Assembly (NCBI GenBank): GCA_937925605.1
Contig: CALALV010000048.1
Coordinates: 1 to 5,591, forward strand
Reading direction: 5' to 3'
DNA: 5,591 nucleotides
DNA from: an uncultured Woeseia sp.
Lineage (GTDB): Bacteria > Pseudomonadota > Gammaproteobacteria > Steroidobacterales > Woeseiaceae
The position numbers were made by a program, and so were the translations under genes. This document shows, piece by piece, positions 1 through 5,585 of the stretch. The notes under the pieces were generated by a model. That model was given only the letters and a program-made list of their open reading frames with translations, was not told the origin of the DNA and did not search any database. Position 1 is the stretch's first letter. The number at the start of each line of letters is the position of its first letter.

Positions 1-420
1 GCCGATCAATTCGAGCGCGCCGGCCAGCAGCTCGGCGGACGGTCGCTCGAAGCGCGGCAGCACCGAGGTCAGCGCGGCACGCAGGCGCCCGCCCTCCTCT
101 GTGACGGCCACCGACACCTCGCCGACGGCCGTTAGCAGGCGATAGCGGCCGGCCCCCTCGGCCTCGCCGAGCACGATCCCTGTCGCGATCGTCGCGTGAC
201 CGCAGAAACTCACTTCCGCTGCAGGGCTGAAATAGCGAATGGTCCGCTCGCGGCCTCGCGCCGGCGCGACGAACGCGGTTTCGGAATAGCCGACCTCGGC
301 GGCAATGCGGCGCATCGTCGCGGCATCGGGCAGCGTGTCGCCGACCCAGACGCCGGCGGGATTGCCGCCGCCGGCCTGCTCCGCGAAAGCGGACAGCCGA
401 TGCAGGGTCTCGTTGCTCAT
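1..420 (-). CDS. PhzF-family isomerase/epimerase, N-terminal 140 residues (3' end outside window)
   Basis: The frame is open from the ATG at 420 down to the window edge, so only the N-terminal half of a protein that is usually about 260-300 residues is seen. The family signature is clear. Residues 19-24 read GNPAGV; YSETAF at 45-50 holds the conserved acidic residue (E47) that acts as general acid/base in PhzF; and FSPAAEVSFCGHAT at 64-77 carries the FCGHAT motif. PhzF proteins are cytosolic enzymes with a diaminopimelate epimerase-like fold. The founding member isomerises trans-2,3-dihydro-3-hydroxyanthranilate in phenazine synthesis, but most genomic members have unknown substrates. No other phenazine gene is visible here, so phenazine production should not be assumed. 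A GGAG (428-431) lies 7 bases before the start, which supports this ATG. The gene is divergent from a LysR regulator, which probably controls it (inference). Confidence 0.9.
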   Translation of the reverse strand, partial: MSNETLHRLSAFAEQAGGGNPAGVWVGDTLPDAATMRRIAAEVGYSETAFVAPARGRERTIRYFSPAAEVSFCGHATIATGIVLGEAEGAGRYRLLTAVGEVSVAVTEEGGRLRAALTSVLPRFERPSAELLAGALELIG

Positions 421-450
421 CGCAGGTCTCCGGAAGGGGTACTGGGCCGT

Positions 451-479
451 ATTGTTTGCACTAGCCATGTTTGCGTCAA
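451..479 (-). promoter_or_regulatory. Candidate sigma-70 promoter of the phzF-like gene
   Basis: Read on the minus strand, TTGACG (479-474; 5 of 6 to TTGACA) is followed after exactly 17 bases by AACAAT (456-451; 4 of 6 to TATAAT). Transcription would begin near 444, giving a leader of about 24 bases that holds the GGAG ribosome binding site. The -35 box and most of the spacer lie inside the palindrome at 462-486, so a protein bound there would overlap the polymerase site. Confidence 0.55.
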
Positions 480-486
480 ACGGCTA
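462..486. promoter_or_regulatory. Interrupted palindrome, candidate LysR-type operator
   Basis: The outer arms are TAGCC (462-466) and GGCTA (482-486). The inner arms are GTTTG (469-473) and CAAAC (477-481) around a CGT centre. Each pair is perfectly complementary, and the left half has two extra bases (AT, 467-468). GTTTGC also occurs at 454-459, 15 bases before its copy at 469-474. Dyad symmetry in the gap between a LysR gene and its divergent target is the typical place for LysR binding. Binding by the neighbouring regulator is inference. The element is not an exact T-N11-A box. Confidence 0.5.
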
Positions 487-496
487 TTTTTCGCCC

Positions 497-521
497 TTAG
501 GCTAAGTATTGTTTAGGCTAA
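497..521. repeat. Two direct copies of TTAGGCTAA before the lysR-type start
   Basis: TTAGGCTAA occurs at 497-505 and again at 513-521, 16 bases apart start to start. Each copy is itself a palindrome around its central G (TTAG-G-CTAA). The second copy ends three bases before the ATG at 525, where a ribosome binding site would normally lie. The pair could be an autoregulatory site of the regulator or a binding site for another protein. The function is inferred from position only. Confidence 0.45.
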
Positions 522-524
522 AGC

Positions 525-1472
525 ATGGCATCGACGCTGCCGCCGCTCGACGACCTGCGCGCCTTCGACGCCGCGGCGCGGCACGGCAGCTTCGCGCGCG
601 CGGCCGGCGAACTGCACGTGACGCCCGCCGCGGTGAGTCACCGGATCCGGCATCTCGAGCAGGCGCTCGCGACCGAGCTGTTCCGGCGGCGGCCGCGCGC
701 CGTCGAACTGACGGCGGCCGGGCGCCGTTACCACGACGAGGTCGCCGACGCGCTGCGCCAGATCGAACGCGCGACCGCCGGCATCGGCACGCCCGGCGTC
801 GACGGCCCGCTCTGCGTGTCCATGCCACACTCGTTTCTCGATCGCTGGCTGATCGGGCGCCTGCCGGAATTCACGAAGCGCTTTCCCGGTCTCGCACTGA
901 CCCTCGACGGCGACAGCTCGCTTCGCGACCTGCGGGCCGGCCATGCCGACCTCGGCCTCCGCTTCGGCTCGGGCGATTACGCCGGGCTGGACTGCGAGCG
1001 GCTCTGTGGCGATGCGGTCGCGCCGCTCGGATTGCGCAGCGTCGTCGGCAGCTCGTTCGACCCGGTCGCGCTGCTCCGCGCGCAGCCGCTGCTCGAGGAT
1101 TCCCGCCTGCTGCCTGGCGAACCCTGGAACGGCTGGGGGCCGTGGCTGCGCGAAGCCGGTATCGACGATGCCCGCGCGCTGCGCTACCTGCGACTGTCGG
1201 ACAGCGGCAGCGCCGCACGGCTGTGCCTCGCAGGCGGCGGCCTGTGCGTCGGCCGCCTGTCGCTGGTCGCGGACGACGTGGCGCGTGGCGAACTCGTGGC
1301 GCTGATGCCCTGGCGCAGCACCGAGTTCAGCTGGTTCCTGGTCAGCCGCCCCGCCGACGCCGCGAACCCGCGGCTGGCGACCTTTCGCGACTGGCTGCGC
1401 GCCGAACTCGCCGGGTTCGCGGCCGCGGCCGCGACACTGACCGGGGTCAGGCTGCGCGCCGGGACCCCTTGA
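525..1472 (+). CDS. LysR-family transcriptional regulator, GcvA-like
   Basis: This 315-residue protein has the normal LysR length. An N-terminal winged helix-turn-helix covers about residues 8-66, with the family pattern SFARAAGELHVTPAAVSHRI (22-41) followed by LE and a recognisable ELTAAG wing end (61-66). A linker helix follows, and then a periplasmic-binding-protein-like effector domain from about residue 95 to the end. That domain includes DLRAGHADLGLRFGSGDYAGL, a segment typical of the GcvA-like branch. Such proteins bind DNA as tetramers in the cytosol and switch a divergent target gene in response to a small molecule. Here the target is most likely the phzF-like gene. The effector cannot be read from sequence. 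The ATG at 525 fits the start of the fold, but no Shine-Dalgarno sequence precedes it, so translation may be weak or nearly leaderless. The name GcvA itself is not justified: no glycine-cleavage gene is nearby. Confidence 0.93.
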   Translation: MASTLPPLDDLRAFDAAARHGSFARAAGELHVTPAAVSHRIRHLEQALATELFRRRPRAVELTAAGRRYHDEVADALRQIERATAGIGTPGVDGPLCVSMPHSFLDRWLIGRLPEFTKRFPGLALTLDGDSSLRDLRAGHADLGLRFGSGDYAGLDCERLCGDAVAPLGLRSVVGSSFDPVALLRAQPLLEDSRLLPGEPWNGWGPWLREAGIDDARALRYLRLSDSGSAARLCLAGGGLCVGRLSLVADDVARGELVALMPWRSTEFSWFLVSRPADAANPRLATFRDWLRAELAGFAAAAATLTGVRLRAGTP

Positions 1473-1496
1473 AAAATGGCCGGCGGCACTTATCAA
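1468..1496 (+). promoter_or_regulatory. Candidate promoter of hsp20, heat-shock (sigma-32)-like -35
   Basis: CTTGAAA at 1468-1474 matches the -35 consensus of sigma-32 promoters, and its TGA is the stop codon of the upstream regulator gene. The downstream part (CACTTATC, 1487-1494) is only a poor match to the CCCCAT-type -10. The same stretch also reads as a sigma-70 pair, TTGAAA (1469-1474), 16 bases, TATCAA (1491-1496). No CIRCE inverted repeat is present. A heat-shock promoter is expected for this gene family, but the -10 leaves the sigma factor open. Confidence 0.4.
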
Positions 1497-1536
1497 GGAT
1501 CCCGGGCGCGGGGGAACCTGCGCAGAACCACGTTTC

Positions 1537-1544
1537 AAGGAGGT
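1537..1544 (+). promoter_or_regulatory. Strong ribosome binding site of hsp20
   Basis: AAGGAGGT is a full match to the anti-Shine-Dalgarno sequence and lies 8 bases before the ATG at 1553. It fixes the start and predicts strong translation. No neighbouring gene has a comparable site. Confidence 0.9.
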
Positions 1545-1552
1545 AGTTAGCC

Positions 1553-1993
1553 ATGTCACTGGTACGTTACGAGCCCTGGAGGGGCATGGATCAGCTGCAG
1601 GAAGAAATCAACCGCCTCTTCAGCAGCTGGTCGAACAACGAGAGCAGCGGCGCGATGGCCGACTGGGTGCCGTCCGTCGACATCAACGAGTTCGACGACA
1701 GCTTCCAGCTGCACGTCGACGTGCCCGGTATCGATCCGAAGGAAGTCGAGATCACGCTCGACAACGGCGTGCTGACGATCTCGGGCGAGCGCCACTACGT
1801 GAAGCGCGAGAACGAGGAGAGCATGGTGCGCCGGCGCAGCGAGCGCGCGTACGGGCGCTTCTACCGGCGCTTCATCCTGCCGGACACGGTAGATGCCGAC
1901 CGGGTCAAGGCGAGCGATCGGCACGGCGTGCTCGAAATCACCATTCCGAAGCAGGCCAAGGCCCAGCCGCGGCGCATCAAGGTCGCGGCCTGA
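1553..1993 (+). CDS. hsp20: Small heat-shock protein, Hsp20/alpha-crystallin family
   Basis: This is an ATP-independent holdase chaperone of the cytosol, which binds unfolding proteins under stress and passes them to DnaK/ClpB (family knowledge). The 146-residue length is typical. The N-terminal arm (1-40) starts with RYEPWRGMDQLQEEINRLF, the usual opening of bacterial class A members. The alpha-crystallin domain spans about 41-133, with the core phrases VDVPGIDPKEVEI (55-67), GRFYRRFILP (101-110) and the signature GVLEITIPK (125-133). The C-terminal tail holds the I-x-V anchor (I142-K-V144) used in oligomer assembly. No key element is missing. The gene has its own strong ribosome binding site, a probable promoter overlapping the end of the regulator gene, and a terminator 35 bases after its stop, so it is most likely monocistronic. 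Confidence 0.97.
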   Translation: MSLVRYEPWRGMDQLQEEINRLFSSWSNNESSGAMADWVPSVDINEFDDSFQLHVDVPGIDPKEVEITLDNGVLTISGERHYVKRENEESMVRRRSERAYGRFYRRFILPDTVDADRVKASDRHGVLEITIPKQAKAQPRRIKVAA

Positions 1994-2027
1994 CGCTCAG
2001 CGATGGCCGCAAGGCCGGCTGAACGAC

Positions 2028-2056
2028 AGGGGGCCCCGCGGGGCCCCCTTTCTTTT
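2028..2056 (+). terminator. Intrinsic terminator after hsp20
   Basis: A 10-pair G/C-rich stem (2028-2037 with 2040-2049) carries a very small loop; in practice about 8-9 pairs close on a 3-4 base loop. It is followed by TTTCTTTT (2049-2056). The T-tract lies only on the plus-strand side, so the site should stop rightward hsp20 transcripts. It is less likely to serve the convergent gene whose stop is at 2074. Confidence 0.9.
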
Positions 2057-2073
2057 CGGGTCTCGGCGGCGTA

Positions 2074-2625
2074 TCAGGCCGCGACCAGCCAGCCGAAGGT
2101 GCCGCCGGTCAGCAGTCCGTAGATCAGCGCGTCGAGGAAATTCTTCGCGGTGATCGACCACGGACGTTCGAACCAGATGCTGTCCTGGATGTAGGCGAAA
2201 CCATAGGCGACGAACGCGACCGTACCGGCGATGCGGAACACGGCCAGGTAGTCACCGGGGTTGCTGACGGTGCGCGACACCATGTAGGCGCACAGGATGC
2301 CGACGACGAGGTTGTAGACGAACGACAGGACGAGCTTGCCGCCCATCTTCGGCACGCCGGTCGGCGCCACAGTGACGTAGGCGAGCGGACCCTCCTCGTA
2401 CTTCTGCCGCACCTCGGGTTTTTCCATTTCCCGCGGGTCCATGCAGTACGGGAGCATGTAGAAACCCGGCGAGAGGCCTTTCAGCGCGGCGCGCGCGCCT
2501 TCCTCGTTGTCGATCTTCCTGAAATCGCTCTTGTGCCACGGCATGACCATCCAGACGATGGCGCTGCCGATCCAGACGATGGCCGCCGATGCCACGATCG
2601 GCAGCCACAGAGACAGGATATCCAT
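2074..2625 (-). CDS. Conserved-looking four-helix membrane protein of unknown function
   Basis: I do not recognise a named family. The 183-residue protein has a hydrophobic N-terminal segment (about 5-28), a hydrophilic middle of about 65 residues, and three more hydrophobic segments (about 97-117, 127-149, 162-181). This predicts an inner-membrane protein with four spans. The middle part carries notable phrases: MPWHKSDF (28-35) right after the first span, then GLSPGFYMLPYCMDP (50-64) and EEGPLAYVTVAPTG (77-90). The His, Cys and Pro residues there look like conserved family features, but no catalytic motif is evident. The ATG at 2625 was chosen because it opens directly into the first membrane span and has a G-rich GGGGGGA stretch a suitable distance upstream. 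A longer in-frame start at 2724 would add a basic stretch unlike a membrane protein N-terminus and would overlap the promoter. The gene is convergent with hsp20 and divergent from the next gene. Confidence 0.75.
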   Translation of the reverse strand: MDILSLWLPIVASAAIVWIGSAIVWMVMPWHKSDFRKIDNEEGARAALKGLSPGFYMLPYCMDPREMEKPEVRQKYEEGPLAYVTVAPTGVPKMGGKLVLSFVYNLVVGILCAYMVSRTVSNPGDYLAVFRIAGTVAFVAYGFAYIQDSIWFERPWSITAKNFLDALIYGLLTGGTFGWLVAA

Positions 2626-2674
2626 TGCACGTTCCCCCCGATTGTCGGCAGCCTGTTGTGCCTGTGCCTGCCGG

Positions 2675-2683
2675 ATTCTAGCA
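2675..2683 (-). promoter_or_regulatory. Candidate extended -10 promoter of the four-helix membrane protein gene
   Basis: On the minus strand, TGCTAGAAT (2683-2675) is an extended -10 element with TAGAAT matching 5 of 6 positions. The region 17-18 bases further upstream gives only a weak -35 (TTACCG), as is common for extended -10 promoters. The start of transcription would be near 2668, about 43 bases before the ATG at 2625. Confidence 0.45.
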
Positions 2684-2735
2684 ATCGAACGCCCAAATCG
2701 GTAAAAACGGCCCGGTCTGTACAACGCACCGCATC

Positions 2736-3431
2736 ATGCTGCTACGCCTGCTGCCACTCGTGACCGGCCTGCTGCCGGTATTCGCCATCCACGCGTCCTA
2801 CGCCATCGCGATCGCGGCCGAGCGCGTGCCTCGCTGCCTGCCCTACCTCGACGGCTGCACCTCGATCAGCGCCACCGGCCGCTACGAACCCGCGAGCTTC
2901 GTGTTCAAGCCAGCCATGCTGTCGGAGGCGATGCTGCTCCTCGTCTACTGGCTGTGCGCAACCGCGTGGCTGCGCGCGCTCGACGAAGCGGCCGGTCGAC
3001 GTCCCACCGGTACGGCGCACGTCGCGGTCATCGGCGGCGCGGGCGCGATCGCACTGACCCTGTACGTAACCTTCCTCGGCACGCAACAGCCCTTCTACGA
3101 GTTCATGCGACGCTTCGGCATCTACGGCTTTTTCCTGTTTACGATCGTCGCGCAGCTGGCAGTGAGCTGGCGTGCGCGGTCGAGCGCGGTCACGAGCGGC
3201 GACGCAGGCCTGCAGCGCATCGTCGCCCTGCAGTTCCTGCTCGCGCTCGTGCCGTTCCTGCTCGGTGCCCTGAACCTCGTGCTGAAAGCCGTGCTCGCCG
3301 ACGCCGACGCCGCCGAGAACGTCATCGAGTGGCTCGTCGTCATGCTGATGCAGGCCTGGTTCGTGCTCGGCTACTTCGCCTGGCGGCGCAGCGGCTTCAC
3401 GGCGCGCTTCGAGACGCTGCCCCCGCGCTAG
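2736..3431 (+). CDS. Six-helix membrane protein, Frag1/DRAM/Sfk1-like layout, function unknown
   Basis: The protein has 231 residues and six predicted membrane spans at about 6-28, 60-80, 95-115, 126-145, 162-186 and 196-215. Both ends should be cytoplasmic. The loop between spans 1 and 2 contains CLPYLDGC (34-41) and SISATGRYEPASFVF (43-57). The two cysteines face the periplasm in this model and could form a disulphide. This loop with its S-x-TG...P pattern and the six-span plan recall the Frag1/DRAM/Sfk1 superfamily, but I cannot confirm membership by eye. Between spans 3 and 4 lies GTQQPFYEFMRRFGIYGFF (115-133). The ATG at 2736 begins just before the first span; no Shine-Dalgarno sequence precedes it, and I see no clear promoter. 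The gene ends in a four-base overlap with the stop of the convergent receptor gene. A role linked to that receptor is not implied, since the two are transcribed in opposite directions. Confidence 0.75.
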   Translation: MLLRLLPLVTGLLPVFAIHASYAIAIAAERVPRCLPYLDGCTSISATGRYEPASFVFKPAMLSEAMLLLVYWLCATAWLRALDEAAGRRPTGTAHVAVIGGAGAIALTLYVTFLGTQQPFYEFMRRFGIYGFFLFTIVAQLAVSWRARSSAVTSGDAGLQRIVALQFLLALVPFLLGALNLVLKAVLADADAAENVIEWLVVMLMQAWFVLGYFAWRRSGFTARFETLPPR

Positions 3432-5542
3432 AAATCCCAGCGCAGGCCGGCCTGCACTGCCCTCCCCGGCAGCGGCACCGTGTCCTTGAGCGGCGACGTG
3501 TGCTGGCGCGCGTCCTCGTCCGTCAGGTTGCTGCCGCGCAGGTACAGGAACAGGTCCTGCGCTTCGAGCAGCCAGGAGACTTCCGCCGACAGCAGCGTGT
3601 AGCCCTCGGTGCGCAGCTCACTGGCCGCGACCTGGTCCTGGTCGTCGTGCCAGGTGAGCTGCACGCCGGTCTCGAGCGGCCCGCGGGTGAAATGCAGCCC
3701 GGCGCCGAGGCGCAGCGGCGGCATGCGCGCCAGGTAGGCGCCGCTGTCGCGCTCCTCGGCGTGCACGAAGTCGCCGAACACGCGGCCGTGCAAGTGGCCG
3801 GCTGGCAGGTCGAGCAGCTCGACCCGCGCCTCGGCCTCGATCCCGTACAGGTCGACGTCGCGCTGGCGGTATTCGAAGACTTGCAGTTCGTCTTCCTCGG
3901 CCGCGGTCGGCGCTAGCAGGATGTAGTCGTCGACCTTGTTCAGGAACGCCGTCGCGGTCCATTCCGCGCGGCCGGCGGCACCGCGCAGCGTGACGTCGAC
4001 GTTCGTGGACAGCTCCTTGTCCAGAATGCCGTCGCCAAGCGTGACGCTGCCGCGCTCGAAGCGCTGCACGGCGATGTGCGCACCGTCGGCGTACAGCTCG
4101 GTCGAGTTCGGGTGACGCTCCGTCAGCGACAGGTTCAGCGACAGGTCCATCTCGGCCGGCAGCGACCAGACCGCGCCGATGGACGCGCCGAATGCCGTGT
4201 CGGAATAGCCCGCGGCGGAGACCGGCGTGTCGATGCTCTGGCGCTCGGCACGAAAGCTGCCCTGCAGCACGAAGGCGTCGCTCAGTGCCAGCTCCTCGAA
4301 TGCGAACAGGCTGGTGCGCCGCGTCTCGGACGGCGGCACGAAGGCCTCCTCGCCCGCCGCGTTGAAGTCGATACGCTCGTGCTGCAGCCCGACCGCGCCC
4401 TCGAGCAGATCGGTCGTCGCGTGGTGCAGTTCGAGTCGCAGGTCGATGCCGGTCGTCTCGTACAACGTGCCGATTTCCTCGCCCTCGAGTTCGACGTGCT
4501 CGTAGTCGTTGTGTGCCGCGCGCCACTTGAACATGCGCAGCGGCCCGTCGAGCGCGACGTCGCCGCGCAGATCGAGCCGGACCTGTTCGAGGTCGATGCG
4601 CACCGTCTCTTCCTCCTCCTCTGCCGGTCCGGGCGTGATGGCCTCTTCCTCGTGCTCGTGGCCGTGGCCACCGGGGACGCCGTAACTGCTGTTGAACGTG
4701 CTGAGCGAAAAGCCCGCAAAGCCGCGCGAGTTGATCCACGAGCCGCCGATCGCCGCGCCGTCGGTCTCGCTGTCGGAGTTCTCGACCAGGCCGAATGCCT
4801 CTTCGTGTTCCTCGCCCTCCTCGTGTTCCTCGCCCTCTTCGTGTTCCTCGCCCTCGGACGCACGCAGTATTGCCGACTCGGCCAGCCCCGGGATCTCCAC
4901 GTTGTCGGTGCTGCGGCGGAAGCCGTCGACTTGCCACACCCAGGAGTCCGTGGCGATCGCGAAGCGGCCCGCACCGGCGAAACTGTCGATGGCCGAGTTC
5001 GCGTTCGCCGCGACGCTGCCGGCGTACGCCGCGTCGAGCGGCCGCTCGGCGATGCGGTTGTCGACCACGTTGACCAGCCCGCCGGCGGCGCCGCTGCCGT
5101 ACAGGAGCGTAGCCGGCCCGCGGATGATCTCGATCCGCTGCGCGAGAATGCTGTCGAGCCCGGACTGGTGGTCCTCGCTCAGCGCGGAGGCATCGAGCGA
5201 GTCGAGCCCGTTGTTCAGCACGCGGACGCGCTCGCCCGACTGGCCGCGGATGACCGGCCGGGACGCGACCGGACCGAAGTAGGTGGAACTCACCCCGAGT
5301 TCGCGGGAAACGACCTCGCCTATCCCGGCGGCCTGTTTGCGGGTCAGGTCGTCGCCGCCGAGCACGGCCGTGGGTTGTGCGAGTTGTTCAACGGTGCGCG
5401 ACAGCGGCGTCGCCGTCACGACGATCTCGTCGACCTGGTGATGGCTGTCACGCTCTTCCTCGGCGGCGACAGCGGGCAGCGCGGCGCACAGCGCCAGCAG
5501 GCCGGCCAGGCGGCCGGCATCGTACTTCTGTTCGATAGTCAT
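3428..5542 (-). CDS. TonB-dependent outer-membrane receptor, ZnuD-like, probable metal uptake
   Basis: The 704-residue length is normal for a TonB-dependent receptor. A Sec signal peptide (about 1-27, hydrophobic core LAGLLALCAALPAVA) is followed by a TonB box (DEIVVTA, 38-44). The plug domain (about 45-165) includes PVIRGQSGERVRVLNNG (96-112) and VEIIRGP-type text IEIIRGPATLLYGSGAAGGL (137-156). The rest is a beta-barrel ending in RWDF, with the terminal Phe used for BAM assembly. The plug wording is close to that of Neisseria ZnuD, a zinc receptor. His/Glu-rich stretches at 231-248 and 293-300 probably lie in surface loops and could capture Zn or another transition metal. The substrate is inferred. 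The ATG at 5542 is preferred, with a weak GGA 9 bases upstream; a TTG at 5551 would add three residues. The promoter lies at or beyond the window edge, so Zur control could not be checked. Confidence 0.9.
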   Translation of the reverse strand: MTIEQKYDAGRLAGLLALCAALPAVAAEEERDSHHQVDEIVVTATPLSRTVEQLAQPTAVLGGDDLTRKQAAGIGEVVSRELGVSSTYFGPVASRPVIRGQSGERVRVLNNGLDSLDASALSEDHQSGLDSILAQRIEIIRGPATLLYGSGAAGGLVNVVDNRIAERPLDAAYAGSVAANANSAIDSFAGAGRFAIATDSWVWQVDGFRRSTDNVEIPGLAESAILRASEGEEHEEGEEHEEGEEHEEAFGLVENSDSETDGAAIGGSWINSRGFAGFSLSTFNSSYGVPGGHGHEHEEEAITPGPAEEEEETVRIDLEQVRLDLRGDVALDGPLRMFKWRAAHNDYEHVELEGEEIGTLYETTGIDLRLELHHATTDLLEGAVGLQHERIDFNAAGEEAFVPPSETRRTSLFAFEELALSDAFVLQGSFRAERQSIDTPVSAAGYSDTAFGASIGAVWSLPAEMDLSLNLSLTERHPNSTELYADGAHIAVQRFERGSVTLGDGILDKELSTNVDVTLRGAAGRAEWTATAFLNKVDDYILLAPTAAEEDELQVFEYRQRDVDLYGIEAEARVELLDLPAGHLHGRVFGDFVHAEERDSGAYLARMPPLRLGAGLHFTRGPLETGVQLTWHDDQDQVAASELRTEGYTLLSAEVSWLLEAQDLFLYLRGSNLTDEDARQHTSPLKDTVPLPGRAVQAGLRWDF
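4799..4852 (-). repeat. Three tandem 18-base units encoding GEEHEE inside the receptor gene
   Basis: Three head-to-tail units of 18 bases each encode GEEHEE (residues 231-248 of the receptor, His at 234, 240 and 246). The units differ by one silent base in the middle copy (GAG instead of GAA). Because the unit is a multiple of three, gain or loss of copies keeps the frame. The segment lies in the barrel domain and is strongly acidic with regularly spaced histidines, as expected for a metal-capturing surface loop (inference). Confidence 0.9.
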
Positions 5543-5569
5543 GGTAGTCAATCCGATTCACGGTAGCAG

Positions 5570-5585
5570 GCCCGCGGCTGCGGGC
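5570..5585. repeat. Short GC-rich inverted repeat upstream of the receptor gene
   Basis: GCCCGC (5570-5575) and GCGGGC (5580-5585) form a perfect 6-pair stem around a 4-base centre, starting 28 bases upstream of the receptor ATG. It could be a hairpin in the 5' leader, part of an operator, or chance in GC-rich DNA. It has no T-tract in the visible bases, so I do not call it a terminator. Confidence 0.3.

Noticed and set aside
1..420. Phenazine biosynthesis cluster suggested by the PhzF-like gene
   Set aside because: No other phz gene is in view, and most PhzF-family proteins in bacteria lie outside phenazine clusters.
1501..1552. RNA thermometer in the hsp20 leader
   Set aside because: I could pair only about three to four bases (ACC/GGU) with the Shine-Dalgarno region, and no fourU or ROSE-like pattern is present. 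A folding computation at 30 and 42 degrees would be needed to revive this.
509..1559. Long alternative frames on both strands across the lysR-type gene (509-1546 plus, 1559-513 minus)
   Set aside because: Both are low-complexity Arg/Ala-rich or motif-free translations. The frame from 525 to 1472 carries the complete LysR fold.
2623..2724. Upstream start at 2724 for the four-helix membrane protein
   Set aside because: It would add 33 mostly polar and basic residues before the first span and place the coding start upstream of the extended -10 promoter. The ATG at 2625 begins cleanly at the span.
2954..3916. A 320-codon plus-strand frame spanning the junction of the six-helix gene and the receptor gene
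   Set aside because: It reads Arg-rich out-of-frame text through two well-supported genes and has no recognisable motif.
4799..4852. CRISPR-like or intergenic tandem repeat
   Set aside because: The units are contiguous, without spacers, and lie in frame inside the receptor gene, so they are a coding repeat.
4076..5566. A 496-codon open frame on the plus strand, antisense to the receptor gene
   Set aside because: Its translation is rich in Arg, Ala, Val and Gly with no domain, signal or membrane pattern. The receptor on the opposite strand is unmistakable, and long antisense frames are common in GC-rich coding DNA.
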